A stretch of DNA of 64,000 nucleotides from an uncultured Aliiroseovarius sp. (GCF_947492455.1 NZ_CANLNB010000002.1:606392-670391); one strand, 5' to 3'. Positions 1 to 10,026 are shown, counted from the stretch's first letter. Notes: a model not told the origin generated them from the sequence alone. Made by a program: numbers and translations.

Positions 1-878
<878 letters not shown>

Positions 879-898
879 TCAGTCCCCAGAACGACTGG

Positions 899-928
899 AA
901 AGCCCTGCTGGAAACGGCGGGGCTTTTT
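899..928 (+). terminator. Rho-independent terminator of eno
   Basis: A 12-bp stem (899-910 with 915-926, two G-T pairs) closes a GAAA tetraloop and runs into a T-run. It lies 20 bases after the eno stop codon. Confidence 0.9.
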
Positions 929-1048
929 GCTTTTGGGGCCAAGCACCCCGAGCAAATTTGGGCTTCTGGGCAGGTTGATCCACGTCATGGCCCCGGGAAC
1001 GGCATTACGAGCAGAATGAAGTTGTCCAACAAAGAAGGAGATACCTAA

Positions 1049-1201
1049 ATGCTTAGATTGTTTTTTGCCCTCCTTGCGTCCTCCACTCTATTGGTCGCTT
1101 GTGCCGACACCGAGACCTATCCGTTGTCAGGCGAGGAATGCACGGCGAATGATCCGGTTCTGGATCTGGATGCTGCAGACTGCACCGTGCCGGGCGTATA
1201 A
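1049..1201 (+). CDS. Very small lipoprotein
   Basis: This is a 50-residue open reading frame with a strong ribosome binding site (AAGGAG, 7 bases before ATG). The N-terminus is basic (MLRLFF), followed by a hydrophobic run and a lipobox L-V-A-C with Cys18, so export and lipidation are expected. The mature part is about 33 residues, acidic, with two further cysteines (31 and 45) that could form a disulphide. No family was recognised. The neighbours, eno and a GYD protein on the other strand, give no functional clue. The start is well supported by the ribosome site and the lipobox; the function is unknown. Confidence 0.7.
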   Translation: MLRLFFALLASSTLLVACADTETYPLSGEECTANDPVLDLDAADCTVPGV

Positions 1202-1282
1202 ACACGCACGCATCTTTGCCGAGTTAAGGCTCCATTTTAAGGGCGGGGGCACCTTGCCTCCCCGCTCAGTATTTCATTTGCA

Positions 1283-1609
1283 TCATACGGTTTGATAGCT
1301 GGCACGCCCCCTGGCGGCGGCCTTCATCGCATTCATCGCCTCTGCGCTGGTCATCAGCTTGGTCGTGGACCCGCCAGACATCATGCCCGACGCCCCGACC
1401 ACCAAGGCGCAAGCGGCCATGGTTTCGTCATCCGGCGCTTCGATCAGCGCCACGACATCATCGTCTCCGAAACAGAAAAACAGGTGATGCAACTTGGCCC
1501 CCATGCTGTCGATCATCGCCCCAGCCGCGGCTTCGCGGTCCTGCGGCTTGTCGACAAGCGCACGCAAACTGTCCGTGCTGTAGCGGCCCCGAAATAGATA
1601 AAAAGACAT
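1283..1609 (-). CDS. GYD domain-containing protein
   Basis: This 108-residue protein begins MSFYLFRGRYS, followed by an amphipathic helix and the FCFGDDDVVALIEAPDDE segment typical of GYD-family (PF08734) dimeric alpha/beta-barrel proteins. Members are small and cytoplasmic, and their biochemical role is poorly known. The start codon has an excellent ribosome site (AGGAGGTTGAT) directly upstream on the minus strand. It is transcribed towards the small lipoprotein gene and appears monocistronic. The family call rests on recognised sequence style and length. Confidence 0.8.
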   Translation of the reverse strand: MSFYLFRGRYSTDSLRALVDKPQDREAAAGAMIDSMGAKLHHLFFCFGDDDVVALIEAPDDETMAACALVVGASGMMSGGSTTKLMTSAEAMNAMKAAARGRASYQTV

Positions 1610-1732
1610 ATCAACCTCCTGATTGGAAATGGATGATAGGTCCCTGCCCTGCCTCGGCCACTCGTGAATGGGCCGGATTTTACCACAAATTGCAGATGGC
1701 GCGTATCCGTCGAAAGGCTATAGTCCTGCCCC

Positions 1733-2158
1733 ATGACCCCAGACCAGATCATTCAGCACCTCGACCTCGCCCCGCATCCCGAAGGTGGGCATTATCGCCA
1801 GACATGGGTGGATACGGATGCCGACGGGCGCCCCAGCGGCACCTGTATCTATTTCCTGCTGAAAGCGGGTGAGCAAAGCCATTGGCACCGGGTCGATGCA
1901 GGCGAGATCTGGCTGTATCACGCAGGCGCGCCCTTGGTGCTGTCGATGTCTAAGACCGACGAAGGCCCCGCCACTGACCACATGCTTGGCCCCGACCTTG
2001 CAGCGGGACAGGCCCCGCAAATCATCGTGCCAAAGGATCACTGGCAAGCAGCGCGCACGACCGGAGCCTATACGCTGGTCAGCTGCACCGTTTCACCGGG
2101 ATTTCAATTCGAGGGCTTCACACTGGCCGCCCCCGGCTTTGACATTCCGCGCGCCTGA
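1733..2158 (+). CDS. Cupin domain-containing protein (DUF985/Cupin_5)
   Basis: A 141-residue single-domain cupin. The N-terminal stretch HLDLAPHPEGGHYRQTW and the central HWHRVDAGEIWLYHAGAP are characteristic of the DUF985 group, which adopts a beta-barrel and may bind metal or small ligands through the HWH and E residues. No signal peptide is present, so it is cytoplasmic. The stop codon abuts the stop of the convergent polysaccharide deacetylase gene with no spacer. The family assignment is good; the substrate is unknown. Confidence 0.85.
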   Translation: MTPDQIIQHLDLAPHPEGGHYRQTWVDTDADGRPSGTCIYFLLKAGEQSHWHRVDAGEIWLYHAGAPLVLSMSKTDEGPATDHMLGPDLAAGQAPQIIVPKDHWQAARTTGAYTLVSCTVSPGFQFEGFTLAAPGFDIPRA

Positions 2159-3538
2159 TCAGGAACCGCCCAGCAGCACCGTGGATACCGGCACCATCGC
2201 GACCGAGCCGACACGGTTGCCCACGCTCCACTCGACCAGAGCCGCCAGCGTTTCCGGCACCGCGCGGCCCATCAGGATCACGCCGTCTTGCTGATCCGCC
2301 TTGAAGGCTGCGTTGTCCAGAAAGCGGCGGATAACCTTGTTGTCCTGCCCGTTTCCATCCAAATCACGGAACACCACCCCAGCCGGAACGCCGGTTTTCA
2401 ACGCGTTCTTATGGCCGGTATTCAACCCTTCGGGCTGAGTGATCAGGCCGTGACCAGATGCCACAAGAATTTCCGACACCTGACGTGACAGGGGCGCGTT
2501 GGTCTGAAAGCCGCTGTCGGGCGCCATATAGACGGCAACCCCCATGTCCAGCTTGGGCTGTTGGACCTGCAGGTTCACCTCGGCGTCCGTTGGGGTCGCG
2601 TTGGGCGGCAGATCCGCCTGCATCACAAGCTCGGCCCCAGCCGCGCGATAGAACGCGATGGCATCGTCCAGATCGGGCGCCGTGACATCCAGAATGACGC
2701 TAACCGGGAAAGGCAGCTTGTCGAAGCCTTCCAGCTTGGTGCGCTCTGGCCCCATATCCTTCAGCACAACCGCCATCAAAGGACGTCCCCCAAGGTCCAA
2801 CGCAGGAACCGCGTTGCGCTCGATCGCCATAGGCGACGAAGACAGATCGAGCAGCGCCGTTTCAAGCGGCTGCGCCAGATCGATCACGGGTCCCTCTTCT
2901 GCGGCGTCGTCCGTGCCAATGCTGGGCAGACGATTGGTGGTCACGCCGGGCGCCTGATCTGTCAGAGGGGCCACCGCAGTGCCAAAGCCGCTGCGCTGAT
3001 CTGTGGTCACCTCGGGGTCTTGGGGAGCAGGTGCGATGGCTTCGGCCACTTCAGGGGCGGCGGCCTCGGGTTGGGGTTCTACGATTTCGGCGTCAGAGGT
3101 CTCGGCTTCAGGTGCTGCGGGTTCAGGCTGTTCTTCGACTTCTGGTGCGTCGTCTTCGGGTTCAACGACGGGGGTGTCGGTCTCGACCGCGTTGCCCTCG
3201 GGGGGCGTATCTTCTTCAACCGCGTCTTCGGCCATATCATCTTCAACCGCTTCTGCGGTTGGCGTTTCTGGGGCCTCCACCGGCGCAGCGGGTGCGGCCT
3301 CTTCCTCAACCGCAGGCTCTTCTGCGACCTCAGCAACGGGTGCGGCCTCGGCTTCGGGCGCAGTAACTTCAGCGGGTGCTTCCACAACTTCAGGGGCCTC
3401 TGTCGGGGTCGGTGCCTCGATCTGGACAACTGGCGCAGGGGTCGTCTTGATGGGTGGCAACATCGGTGACACGAACGCCAAACCGACTGCCGAGACAACT
3501 CCGCCCACAATTACGCCTGAAAGGAAGCCTTTTGCCAT
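2159..3538 (-). CDS. Divergent polysaccharide deacetylase family protein
   Basis: A 459-residue protein. Residues about 7-27 form an N-terminal membrane anchor or signal (VIVGGVVSAVGLAFVSPML). Residues about 35-210 are a low-complexity linker made almost entirely of Pro, Glu, Ala, Val and Asp, probably extended in the periplasm. The C-terminal 230 residues match the divergent polysaccharide deacetylase fold (YibQ-like, PF04748), with blocks such as PLMAVVLKDMGPE and ILDVTAPDLDDAIAFYRAAGAELVMQ separated across the domain. The usual NodB metal ligands are not obvious. It is transcribed away from trpG. A cell-envelope role is inferred; no enzyme activity can be read from the sequence. Confidence 0.82.
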   Translation of the reverse strand: MAKGFLSGVIVGGVVSAVGLAFVSPMLPPIKTTPAPVVQIEAPTPTEAPEVVEAPAEVTAPEAEAAPVAEVAEEPAVEEEAAPAAPVEAPETPTAEAVEDDMAEDAVEEDTPPEGNAVETDTPVVEPEDDAPEVEEQPEPAAPEAETSDAEIVEPQPEAAAPEVAEAIAPAPQDPEVTTDQRSGFGTAVAPLTDQAPGVTTNRLPSIGTDDAAEEGPVIDLAQPLETALLDLSSSPMAIERNAVPALDLGGRPLMAVVLKDMGPERTKLEGFDKLPFPVSVILDVTAPDLDDAIAFYRAAGAELVMQADLPPNATPTDAEVNLQVQQPKLDMGVAVYMAPDSGFQTNAPLSRQVSEILVASGHGLITQPEGLNTGHKNALKTGVPAGVVFRDLDGNGQDNKVIRRFLDNAAFKADQQDGVILMGRAVPETLAALVEWSVGNRVGSVAMVPVSTVLLGGS

Positions 3539-3668
3539 GGCTTTTACCCCCTGAATACTCGATTGATCCCGCGCCGCTCTTGACCCTCGGCGCTTGCCTA
3601 GACCATGTATAGCCCGACAAGGGCGTTACGTAACCCCTTCTGATACAACTTTGGCGAAAGGCCGCGAG

Positions 3669-4250
3669 ATGATCCTGCTGATCGATAACTATGACAGCTT
3701 TACCTACAACCTCGTCCATTACTTTGGCGAGCTTGGGGCCGATGTGGTTGTGCGGCGCAATGATGCGCTGGATGTGCAAGAGGCGATGGGCATGGGCGCG
3801 GATGGGATCGTGCTGTCCCCCGGCCCCTGTGATCCGGCACAGGCGGGCATCTGTCTGCCCCTGACGCTGGCTGCCGCCGAAGCAAAGGTACCGCTCTTTG
3901 GTGTCTGCCTTGGCCACCAGACGATTGGCGAGGCGTTCGGCGGCGATGTCGTCCGCGCGCCTGAAATCGTACACGGCAAGATGGGCACCGTCCTGCACGA
4001 AGGCAAAGGTGTGTTCGAAGGACTGCCCTCGCCGCTGCAAGCCACGCGCTATCACTCGCTGGTGGTGGATCGCGCCACCCTGCCCGACTGCCTTGAGATT
4101 ACGGCCGAGCTGGACAACGGTCTGATCATGGGCCTGCGCCACAAAGAGCTTGAGATCGAGGGCGTGCAGTTCCACCCCGAAAGCATCCGGTCCGAGCACG
4201 GCCACGCGATGCTGGAAAACTTCCTGAAGAAAACAAAGGTGGCGGCATGA
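3669..4250 (+). CDS. trpG: Anthranilate synthase component II (glutamine amidotransferase)
   Basis: TrpG releases ammonia from glutamine and channels it to TrpE to make anthranilate, the first committed step of tryptophan synthesis. The start ATG at 3669 gives the canonical [21 protein letters not shown]-terminus and a 193-residue product of normal length; an upstream in-frame extension is not needed. The class I amidotransferase triad is visible: Cys in GVCLGHQT, and His/Glu in FHPES. Its last four bases overlap the start of trpD (ATGA), so the two are translationally coupled. No trpE is present in the window. Confidence 0.95.
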   Translation: MILLIDNYDSFTYNLVHYFGELGADVVVRRNDALDVQEAMGMGADGIVLSPGPCDPAQAGICLPLTLAAAEAKVPLFGVCLGHQTIGEAFGGDVVRAPEIVHGKMGTVLHEGKGVFEGLPSPLQATRYHSLVVDRATLPDCLEITAELDNGLIMGLRHKELEIEGVQFHPESIRSEHGHAMLENFLKKTKVAA

Positions 4251-5263
4251 GCGACGCGATGAAACCTCTGATTTTTGCGGCCACCGAAGGCCCGCTGTCG
4301 CGCGGACAGGCCGAAGATGCATTTGAAGAGCTGTTTGAAGGCCGCGCCACGCCTGCCCAGATGGGTGCATTGCTGGCCGCCATGCGCACGCGCGGGGAAA
4401 GCGTTGCGGAATACTCCGCCGCTGCCGCCGTCATGCGCGCCAAGTGCAACGCGGTGAACGCGCCTGAGGGTGCGATGGACATCGTCGGCACTGGCGGCGA
4501 CGCGTTGGGCACCCTGAACATCTCGACCGCGACGGCCTTCGTTGTGGCGGGTGCTGGCGTGACTGTTGCCAAGCATGGCAACCGCAACCTGTCGTCGAAA
4601 TCGGGTGCTGCGGACGCGCTGACCGAGATGGGCGTGAACGTGATGGTCGGCGCAGACGTTGCCGAACGCGCGATCAACGAGGTCGGGATCGGCTTCATGA
4701 TGGCCCCGATGCACCACCCGGCGATCAAACACGTCATGCCAGTCCGTCAGGAAATGGGCTGCAAAACGATCTTCAACATCCTTGGTCCGCTGACCAACCC
4801 CGCAGGCGTGAAACGCCAGCTGACCGGCGCGTTTGCCGCTGACCTGATCCACCCGATGGCCGAGACGCTGTTGGCGCTTGGGTCCGAGAAAGCATGGCTG
4901 GTGCATGGGTCCGAGGGGATGGACGAGATCTCGATCACCGGGACGACAGCCGTGGCCGCAGTCGAGGATGGCGCAGTGCACACCCGCGAAATCCACCCCG
5001 AGGACGCGGGCCTGCCGGTGCACCCGCTGGCCTCGATCCTTGGCGGCGAGCCCGCCGAGAACGCCGTCGCCTTCCGCGCACTGCTGGATGGTGCGCCCTC
5101 CGCCTATCGCGATGCGGTGCTGTTCAACGCCGCCGCCGCACTGATTGTGGCCGACAAGGTGGGCGATCTGAAATCCGGCGTCGAGATGGCCGCCGAAAGC
5201 ATCGACAGCGGTGCGGCGAAAGCCAAGATCGAGGCGCTGGCCGCCCTAACCTCGGCAGCATAA
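4247..5263 (+). CDS. trpD: Anthranilate phosphoribosyltransferase
   Basis: TrpD joins anthranilate to PRPP, the second step of tryptophan synthesis. The 338-residue protein has the glycine-rich PRPP motif [14 protein letters not shown] near residues 82-95, then the [21 protein letters not shown] substrate loop region and GPLTNPAG. Length and order of motifs are normal. It starts inside the trpG stop codon. It is separated from trpC by 150 bases containing two GC-rich hairpins, so trpGD and trpC-moaC-moeA may be partly uncoupled transcription or stability units. Confidence 0.96.
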   Translation: MSDAMKPLIFAATEGPLSRGQAEDAFEELFEGRATPAQMGALLAAMRTRGESVAEYSAAAAVMRAKCNAVNAPEGAMDIVGTGGDALGTLNISTATAFVVAGAGVTVAKHGNRNLSSKSGAADALTEMGVNVMVGADVAERAINEVGIGFMMAPMHHPAIKHVMPVRQEMGCKTIFNILGPLTNPAGVKRQLTGAFAADLIHPMAETLLALGSEKAWLVHGSEGMDEISITGTTAVAAVEDGAVHTREIHPEDAGLPVHPLASILGGEPAENAVAFRALLDGAPSAYRDAVLFNAAAALIVADKVGDLKSGVEMAAESIDSGAAKAKIEALAALTSAA

Positions 5264-5270
5264 ACCTTTC

Positions 5271-5320
5271 GCCCGGCGGCACGCCGGGCAACGCCCGTCC
5301 GCCCCCACCGGGCGGGCGTT
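5271..5320 (+). other. Tandem GC-rich hairpins between trpD and trpC
   Basis: Two inverted repeats lie directly after the trpD stop: a perfect 8-bp stem (5271-5278 with 5282-5289, loop GCA), then a 12-bp stem (5290-5301 with 5309-5320, one G-T pair). Neither is followed by a T-run, so they are more likely an mRNA-stability or processing element, or a repetitive extragenic palindrome, than a terminator. Confidence 0.6.
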
Positions 5321-5413
5321 ATACGCCCACCCGACGGACGGTCGATGCCCTTCGCGCAAATCCTGCACGCATTCCGCCTTCCATCCGCCCCCTGCCCGCG
5401 CTAGAACCAGCGC

Positions 5414-6214
5414 ATGAGCACTGTTCTGGATAAAATCAAAGCCTACAAACTCGAACATGTGGCCGCGTGCAAAGCCGCCCGCCCCCTGTCCGAGGTCGAG
5501 GCCGCCGCCCGCGCCGCAAGCCCCACCCGTGGCTTCGCAGCATCCCTGATGAAAGACGCCGAGACCGGCTATGGCCTGATCGCCGAGGTCAAGAAGGCCA
5601 GCCCGTCCAAGGGCCTGATCCGCCCGGATTTCGATCCGCCCGCGATCGCCAAAGCCTACGAGACCGGCGGCGCTTCGTGCCTGTCCGTTTTGACTGACGC
5701 CCCATCCTTCCAAGGCGCCGATGAGTTCCTTGTCGCCGCGCGTTCTGCCGTGTCGCTGCCCGCGCTGCGCAAGGACTTCATGTATGACACCTATCAGGTC
5801 GCCGAGGCGCGCGCTTTGGGGGCCGACTGCATCCTGATCATCATGGCTTCGGTCGAAGACAGCCAAGCGCAAGAGCTTGAAGACGCAGCTTTTTCCTGGG
5901 GCATGGACGTTCTGGTCGAAGTGCATGACGAAGAAGAACTGGAACGCGCGACGATCCTGAAGTCGCCGCTTCTGGGCGTGAACAACCGCAACCTGAAGAC
6001 CTTCGAGACCTCGCTCGACACCACCCGTCGCCTGTCGAAACTGGCCGGGTCTGAGCGTCATCTGGTCTGCGAAAGTGGCCTTTTCACCCCGCAGGATCTG
6101 GCCGACATGGCCGCGCACGGCGCCCGCAGCTTCCTGATCGGCGAAAGCCTGATGCGTCAAGACGATGTCGAGGCCGCCACCCGCGCCATCCTCGCCAATC
6201 CGGTGCCCGCATGA
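5414..6214 (+). CDS. trpC: Indole-3-glycerol phosphate synthase
   Basis: TrpC closes the indole ring from carboxyphenylamino-deoxyribulose phosphate. The 266-residue TIM barrel has the family blocks [16 protein letters not shown] (catalytic Lys and phosphate loop), [27 protein letters not shown], and a C-terminal phosphate site ending [13 protein letters not shown]. It is a monofunctional TrpC without a fused TrpF. The stop overlaps the moaC start by four bases (ATGA), giving a trpC-moaC-moeA unit that links tryptophan and molybdopterin genes, an arrangement I recall from other Rhodobacteraceae. Confidence 0.96.
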   Translation: MSTVLDKIKAYKLEHVAACKAARPLSEVEAAARAASPTRGFAASLMKDAETGYGLIAEVKKASPSKGLIRPDFDPPAIAKAYETGGASCLSVLTDAPSFQGADEFLVAARSAVSLPALRKDFMYDTYQVAEARALGADCILIIMASVEDSQAQELEDAAFSWGMDVLVEVHDEEELERATILKSPLLGVNNRNLKTFETSLDTTRRLSKLAGSERHLVCESGLFTPQDLADMAAHGARSFLIGESLMRQDDVEAATRAILANPVPA

Positions 6215-6693
6215 GCGATAGCCCCCTGACCCATTTCGACGCCGAGGGACAGGCCCATATGGTCGATGTCTCGGACAAGGCTGTAACCGATCGCGTTGCG
6301 CTAGCAGAAGGCTTCGTGCGCATGACGCCCGAAACATTGTCGCTCGTCACCTCGGGCACGGCCAAGAAAGGTGACGTGCTGAGCATTGCGCGTTTGGCCG
6401 GGATCATGGGGGCCAAGAAGACGTCCGACCTGATCCCGCTCTGCCATCCGCTGCCGATCACCAAGGTCGCGCTGGAGCTTGAACCCCAGCCTGACTTGCC
6501 CGGCGTGCGTATCACCGCCACGGTGAAAACCGGCGGCCAGACCGGCGTGGAAATGGAGGCCCTGACCGCCGTGTCGACTGCCTGCCTGACGGTCTATGAC
6601 ATGCTGAAAGCGGCCGAGAAGGGCATGGAAATCACGGGCATTCGCCTTCTGCGCAAGGAAGGCGGGAAATCAGGACTATACGAGGCAGACTGA
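6211..6693 (+). CDS. moaC: Cyclic pyranopterin monophosphate synthase
   Basis: MoaC converts the MoaA product to cyclic pyranopterin monophosphate in molybdenum cofactor synthesis. The 160-residue protein carries the canonical segments [45 protein letters not shown] and [18 protein letters not shown], with the conserved Asp in the YDMLKA region near residue 130. It is coupled at both ends: ATGA with trpC and TGATG with moeA. Confidence 0.96.
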   Translation: MSDSPLTHFDAEGQAHMVDVSDKAVTDRVALAEGFVRMTPETLSLVTSGTAKKGDVLSIARLAGIMGAKKTSDLIPLCHPLPITKVALELEPQPDLPGVRITATVKTGGQTGVEMEALTAVSTACLTVYDMLKAAEKGMEITGIRLLRKEGGKSGLYEAD

Positions 6694-7865
6694 TGATCAC
6701 GGTGAACGAGGCGTTGGACGCAATCTTTGAGCTGGTCACGCCTTGTGGAACCGAAGAGGTGCCGCTGGCCGAGGCCGCAGGCCGCGCCCTTGCCGCCCCT
6801 GTCACTGCCACCCGCCTGCAACCGCCCTTCGCTGCCTCGGCGATGGATGGATACGCTCTGAACGGCGTGGAAGCCGACCCCGAAGCGATGTTCCGCGTGA
6901 TTGGCGAAAGTGCTGCCGGGCATGGATTCGATGGCCGCGTCGGCCCCGGAGAATGCGTGCGCATCTTTACCGGCGCCCCCCTGCCCGAAGGCACAAATCG
7001 CGTCATCATTCAGGAAGATGTGACCCGCAAAGGCAATCTGGTCACGCTGGCCCGTAAGCTGGACAAAGGCCCGCATGTGCGTCCGGCGGGTGCCGATTTC
7101 AAACCCGGTGACACGATCCCTGCGCCCCGAGTTCTGACGCCTGCCGATCTGGCGCTGGCTGCGGCGATGAACGTGCCCACCCTGACCGTGTCCCGCAAAC
7201 CTGTAGTGGCCCTTCTGGCCACAGGGGACGAACTGGTCATGCCCGGCGAGGAGCCGGGTCCAGATCAGATTATCGCCTCGAACAGTTTCGGCCTGAAAGC
7301 CCTGATCGAAGCGAACGGAGGCCACGCTCGCATGCTCCCCATCGCGCGCGACAATGCTGACAGCTTGCGCACCGCGTTGGATCTGGCGGCGGATGCGGAC
7401 CTGATCGTCACGATCGGCGGCGCCTCGGTCGGAGATCACGACATCGTTGGAGATGTGGCCGCTGAGATGGGCATGGATCAGAGCTTCTACAAAGTCCTGA
7501 TGCGCCCGGGGAAACCTCTGATGGCCGGACGGATGGGCGATGCGGTGATGATTGGCCTGCCCGGAAATCCTGTGTCCTCAATGGTTTGCGGCCATGTGTT
7601 CCTTGTTCCAGCCCTGCGCGCCATGCAGGGGCTGGGTGAAGCGGCCGCGCCCCGTCACCACGCCGCTCTTGCTGCCAATATCGGCCCGAACGGCCCCCGC
7701 GAACACTATATGCGTGCCCGTGTTGAGAATGGCGAAATCACTGTCTTCGACAGCCAAGACAGCGCCCTTCTGAGCGTGCTGGCCCAAGCCAACGCATTGC
7801 TGGTGCGCTCGGTTTCAGCGCCCGCGCTGGAAGCCGGTGCGCAGGTTGAGTATCTGCCGATCTGA
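6693..7865 (+). CDS. moeA: Molybdopterin molybdenumtransferase
   Basis: MoeA inserts molybdate into adenylylated molybdopterin. The 390-residue protein is full length, with the N-terminal PFAASAMDGYAL motif (about residues 47-58), the IFTGAPLPEGTNRVIIQED loop, LLATGDELVMPGE, the MoCF-binding VTIGGASVGDHD (about 233-244), and MIGLPGNPVSSMV. The start codon shares one base with the moaC stop. It is followed by lexA after 143 bases that contain the lexA promoter. Confidence 0.95.
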   Translation: MITVNEALDAIFELVTPCGTEEVPLAEAAGRALAAPVTATRLQPPFAASAMDGYALNGVEADPEAMFRVIGESAAGHGFDGRVGPGECVRIFTGAPLPEGTNRVIIQEDVTRKGNLVTLARKLDKGPHVRPAGADFKPGDTIPAPRVLTPADLALAAAMNVPTLTVSRKPVVALLATGDELVMPGEEPGPDQIIASNSFGLKALIEANGGHARMLPIARDNADSLRTALDLAADADLIVTIGGASVGDHDIVGDVAAEMGMDQSFYKVLMRPGKPLMAGRMGDAVMIGLPGNPVSSMVCGHVFLVPALRAMQGLGEAAAPRHHAALAANIGPNGPREHYMRARVENGEITVFDSQDSALLSVLAQANALLVRSVSAPALEAGAQVEYLPI

Positions 7866-7892
7866 CCCTTGTGGCCGCACATCGGCCCGCAG

Positions 7893-7921
7893 TTGACACA
7901 AAAAGAGAACATGGATAGAAC
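7893..7921 (+). promoter_or_regulatory. lexA promoter with LexA box
   Basis: A TTGACA -35 hexamer lies at 7893-7898. Positions 7907-7921 read GAAC-N7-GAAC, which on the other strand is GTTC-N7-GTTC, the LexA operator of alphaproteobacteria. The box covers the expected spacer/-10 region, so LexA bound here would block its own promoter (autorepression). Confidence 0.88.
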
Positions 7922-8008
7922 AGAACTTGAACGCCCCGCGACGAGGGCCTTGGGCTGAAGGTCGAAAATGTCTCCTTTCGCCCCGCAAACGAGGATGGAG
8001 GAACGCAG

Positions 8009-8707
8009 ATGCTGACCCGCAAGCAGTTGGAACTTCTGGAATTTATCCACAAGCGTATGCAAAAGGATGGGGTATCCCCCTCTTTTGACGAGATGAAAGA
8101 GGCGCTGGACCTGCGCTCCAAATCCGGCATTCACCGCCTGATCACAGCGCTTGAGGAACGCGGCTTCATCCGCCGCCTCGCCCATCGCGCCCGCGCGATC
8201 GAGATCGTAAAACTGCCCGAGACCATGGAAACTGGCGGCCGTGCCGGGTTCGAACCGCGGGTGGTTGAAGGTGGACGCCCTGAAAGCACGCCAAATACCG
8301 CGATGCCCTTGGACGCGCTCGGCGTGAACGAGCTTCCGCTTCTGGGCCGGATTGCTGCAGGCGAGCCGATCGAAGCCATCACCGATGGGGCACAACATGT
8401 GTCTGTACCCGGCGCGATGCTGGGTTCTGGCGGACGCCACTATGCGCTTGAAGTGAAAGGCGACTCGATGATTGACGCCGGGATCAACAACGGAGATGTC
8501 GTTGTGATCCGCGAAACCAATCAAGCTGACAATGGCGACATCGTGGTTGCACAGGTTGATGGCTACGAGGCAACGCTGAAACGCTACCGCAAGAACGGCG
8601 ATATGATCGCGCTTGAGGCGGCAAACCCTGCCTATGAAACCCGCCTTTTGCCTGAAGGTCAGGTGAAAGTGCAGGGTAAGCTGGTCGGGCTGATCCGGAC
8701 CTACTAA
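8009..8707 (+). CDS. lexA: LexA repressor (SOS regulator, self-cleaving protease)
   Basis: LexA represses DNA-damage genes and cleaves itself when RecA is activated. The 232-residue protein has an N-terminal winged helix (residues 1-68, starting [17 protein letters not shown]), a linker somewhat longer than in enterobacteria, the Ala117-Gly118 cleavage site in RIAAGEP, the nucleophile Ser153 in KGDSMID and the general base Lys191 in ATLKRY. All catalytic elements are intact. A matching operator is in its own promoter, and a second one lies upstream of the small gene at 61972. Confidence 0.97.
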   Translation: MLTRKQLELLEFIHKRMQKDGVSPSFDEMKEALDLRSKSGIHRLITALEERGFIRRLAHRARAIEIVKLPETMETGGRAGFEPRVVEGGRPESTPNTAMPLDALGVNELPLLGRIAAGEPIEAITDGAQHVSVPGAMLGSGGRHYALEVKGDSMIDAGINNGDVVVIRETNQADNGDIVVAQVDGYEATLKRYRKNGDMIALEAANPAYETRLLPEGQVKVQGKLVGLIRTY

Positions 8708-8733
8708 GCCGTTAAGTACTACGCGAAACGAAG

Positions 8734-8760
8734 AAAGCCCGGTCTGTGCCGGGCTTTTCC
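8734..8760 (+). terminator. Terminator after lexA
   Basis: A 9-bp perfect stem (8734-8742 with 8749-8757) with loop TCTGTG is followed by T residues. It separates lexA from the convergent phaR gene. Confidence 0.85.
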
Positions 8761-8781
8761 ATTTAGTCAGTGACGTTTGTC

Positions 8782-9342
8782 TTAGCTGAGTTTAGACAGC
8801 TTCGACTGAAGCTCGACCAATTGCTTCTTTATCTTATCCAGCTCGTCGGCATCACCTGACTTCGCTTCCGTTTCGCTATCCTGCGTTGGTCCCGAAGATC
8901 CGGAGAAGCCGCTCATCATCGCTTTCATGAAGGCTTCCTGCTGGGCTTGCATGGCCTCGAACCCCGGCATGTTCGCCATGGGATTGCCGATGCCGCCAAA
9001 ATTTTCCATCATCTTCGACTGACCATCACGCAGCATCTCGAAGCTGGCCGCAAGAAACTGCGGCACAATGCTTTGGGCCTGCGTGGTATAGGAACGGACC
9101 AGATCGGTCAGCACATCCACCGGCAAGACGTTTTCGCCGCGGCTTTCGTGTTCCGCAATAATTTGCAGTAGATACTGACGCGTCAGGTCATCACCGGATT
9201 TCAGGTCAATGATCTGCACCTCGCGCCCATCACGGATGAACCCCGCAATGTCGTCCAAGGTGACGTAATCGGACGTTTCCGTATTATAGAGCCGCCGGCT
9301 TGCATATCGCTTGATCAGCAGCGCGTCCTGAGACTTGTTCAT
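8782..9342 (-). CDS. phaR: Polyhydroxyalkanoate synthesis repressor
   Basis: PhaR represses phasin and other PHA genes and is released by binding nascent PHA granules. The start at 9342 is chosen over an upstream in-frame ATG because GGGAGG precedes it and it gives the usual MNKSQDALLIKRYASRRLYN N-terminus; the product is 186 residues. The N-terminal DNA-binding domain (SRRLYNTETSDYVTLDDIA, about residues 16-34) is followed by the PHB accumulation regulatory domain and a Met/Gln-rich, then acidic, C-terminus ending in a short coiled coil. TGCACTGCA-type motifs lie upstream of it and of the phasin gene. Confidence 0.93.
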   Translation of the reverse strand: MNKSQDALLIKRYASRRLYNTETSDYVTLDDIAGFIRDGREVQIIDLKSGDDLTRQYLLQIIAEHESRGENVLPVDVLTDLVRSYTTQAQSIVPQFLAASFEMLRDGQSKMMENFGGIGNPMANMPGFEAMQAQQEAFMKAMMSGFSGSSGPTQDSETEAKSGDADELDKIKKQLVELQSKLSKLS

Positions 9343-9369
9343 GTTACCTCCCCGCAGAAATTTGTCTTT

Positions 9370-9380
9370 CTGCACTGCAA
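9370..9380. promoter_or_regulatory. Putative PhaR-type site upstream of phaR
   Basis: The sequence CTGCACTGCAA lies 28 bases upstream of the phaR start. The same CTGCACTGCA core recurs upstream of the phasin gene at 10057. PhaR of Paracoccus is known to bind CTGC/GCAG-rich sites, so autoregulation is inferred. Confidence 0.5.
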
Positions 9381-9440
9381 AATCCTAACAGCGCGGGGCG
9401 TAAAGGCAAGACTTTTGCTCAAATTCCGTGCGGAACCCTC

Positions 9441-9473
9441 AAAAAGAAAAGGACGGGTCAATGACCCGTCCTT
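9441..9473 (-). terminator. Terminator of the phasin gene
   Basis: An 11-bp perfect inverted repeat (9449-9459 with 9463-9473, 3-base loop) is followed on the minus strand by a T-rich run (complement of 9441-9450). It lies 45 bases after the phasin stop. Confidence 0.85.
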
Positions 9474-9517
9474 CAGGAAGTTGCCGGGGGGAGGAGTGCT
9501 CCGGCATATATCCTTAC

Positions 9518-9961
9518 TTATTTCGAGGTTGCCTTTTTGGCAGCTTTCGAAACTTCGTCGGTTGCTTTTTTAACTGCAGCCTGAGCTTCTTCGCCCAGCT
9601 CTTTGCCGGCAGCCATCATCAGCTCAACGGTTTCAGCTTGAACTTTTTTAGCAACTTCAGCGAAAGCAGCCATGTTTTCAGCAGCCAGTTCAGCCTGAGC
9701 CGAAGCGAAGTCGGTCATGGCTTTGGTGTAGTCGGTTGCTTCGTCTTTGGCAGCAGCAACGTCACCCATTTTGGCCAGGGTTTCTTTGGTCCATTTGGTC
9801 GAGATCTCGGCCGATTTGTCAGCAGCCTGCAGGGCTACTTTCGACATTTTCTCGCCCAGGGCGGCCTGGTTTTTGAAAGCGTCTTGAGCAATCGACATGT
9901 CCATCGGGAAGTTGGCCATCATGTCTTGGAACATCTTGGTGTAGTCTTGAGTCTTAGTCAT
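9518..9961 (-). CDS. Phasin family protein (PHA granule coat)
   Basis: Phasins coat polyhydroxyalkanoate granules and control their size and number. The 147-residue product is almost wholly helical, Ala/Lys/Glu rich and without a signal peptide. Features include MTKTQDYTKMFQDMMANFPMD at the start, a middle TDYTKAMTDFASAQAELAAENMA stretch, and an Ala/Lys-rich tail like that of PHA-associated proteins. It lies between phaR and phaC on the same strand, has its own terminator, and has TGCA-rich PhaR-like motifs upstream. High expression is likely from its uniform codon use. Confidence 0.9.
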   Translation of the reverse strand: MTKTQDYTKMFQDMMANFPMDMSIAQDAFKNQAALGEKMSKVALQAADKSAEISTKWTKETLAKMGDVAAAKDEATDYTKAMTDFASAQAELAAENMAAFAEVAKKVQAETVELMMAAGKELGEEAQAAVKKATDEVSKAAKKATSK

Positions 9962-10026
9962 TTTAAAGCTCCTAGAGTAGCGGGGGCGCTGGGAGGATGC
10001 GCCGGTCTGTTTCTGGGAACAATATG

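Noticed and set aside
1225..1290. GGGGGCA/TGCC-type stem as terminator of the small lipoprotein gene
   Set aside because: The stem is imperfect and the following T-run is weak, so it was not listed as a supported terminator.
3031..3440. Short-period repeats suggesting a tandem DNA repeat
   Set aside because: They are codon-level repetition of the Glu/Pro/Ala/Val linker of the polysaccharide deacetylase protein, not an independent repeat array; no CRISPR spacing is present.
8246..8262. GGGTTCGAACC resembling a tRNA T-arm
   Set aside because: It lies inside the lexA coding frame, with no acceptor or anticodon arm around it; no tRNA was found in the window.
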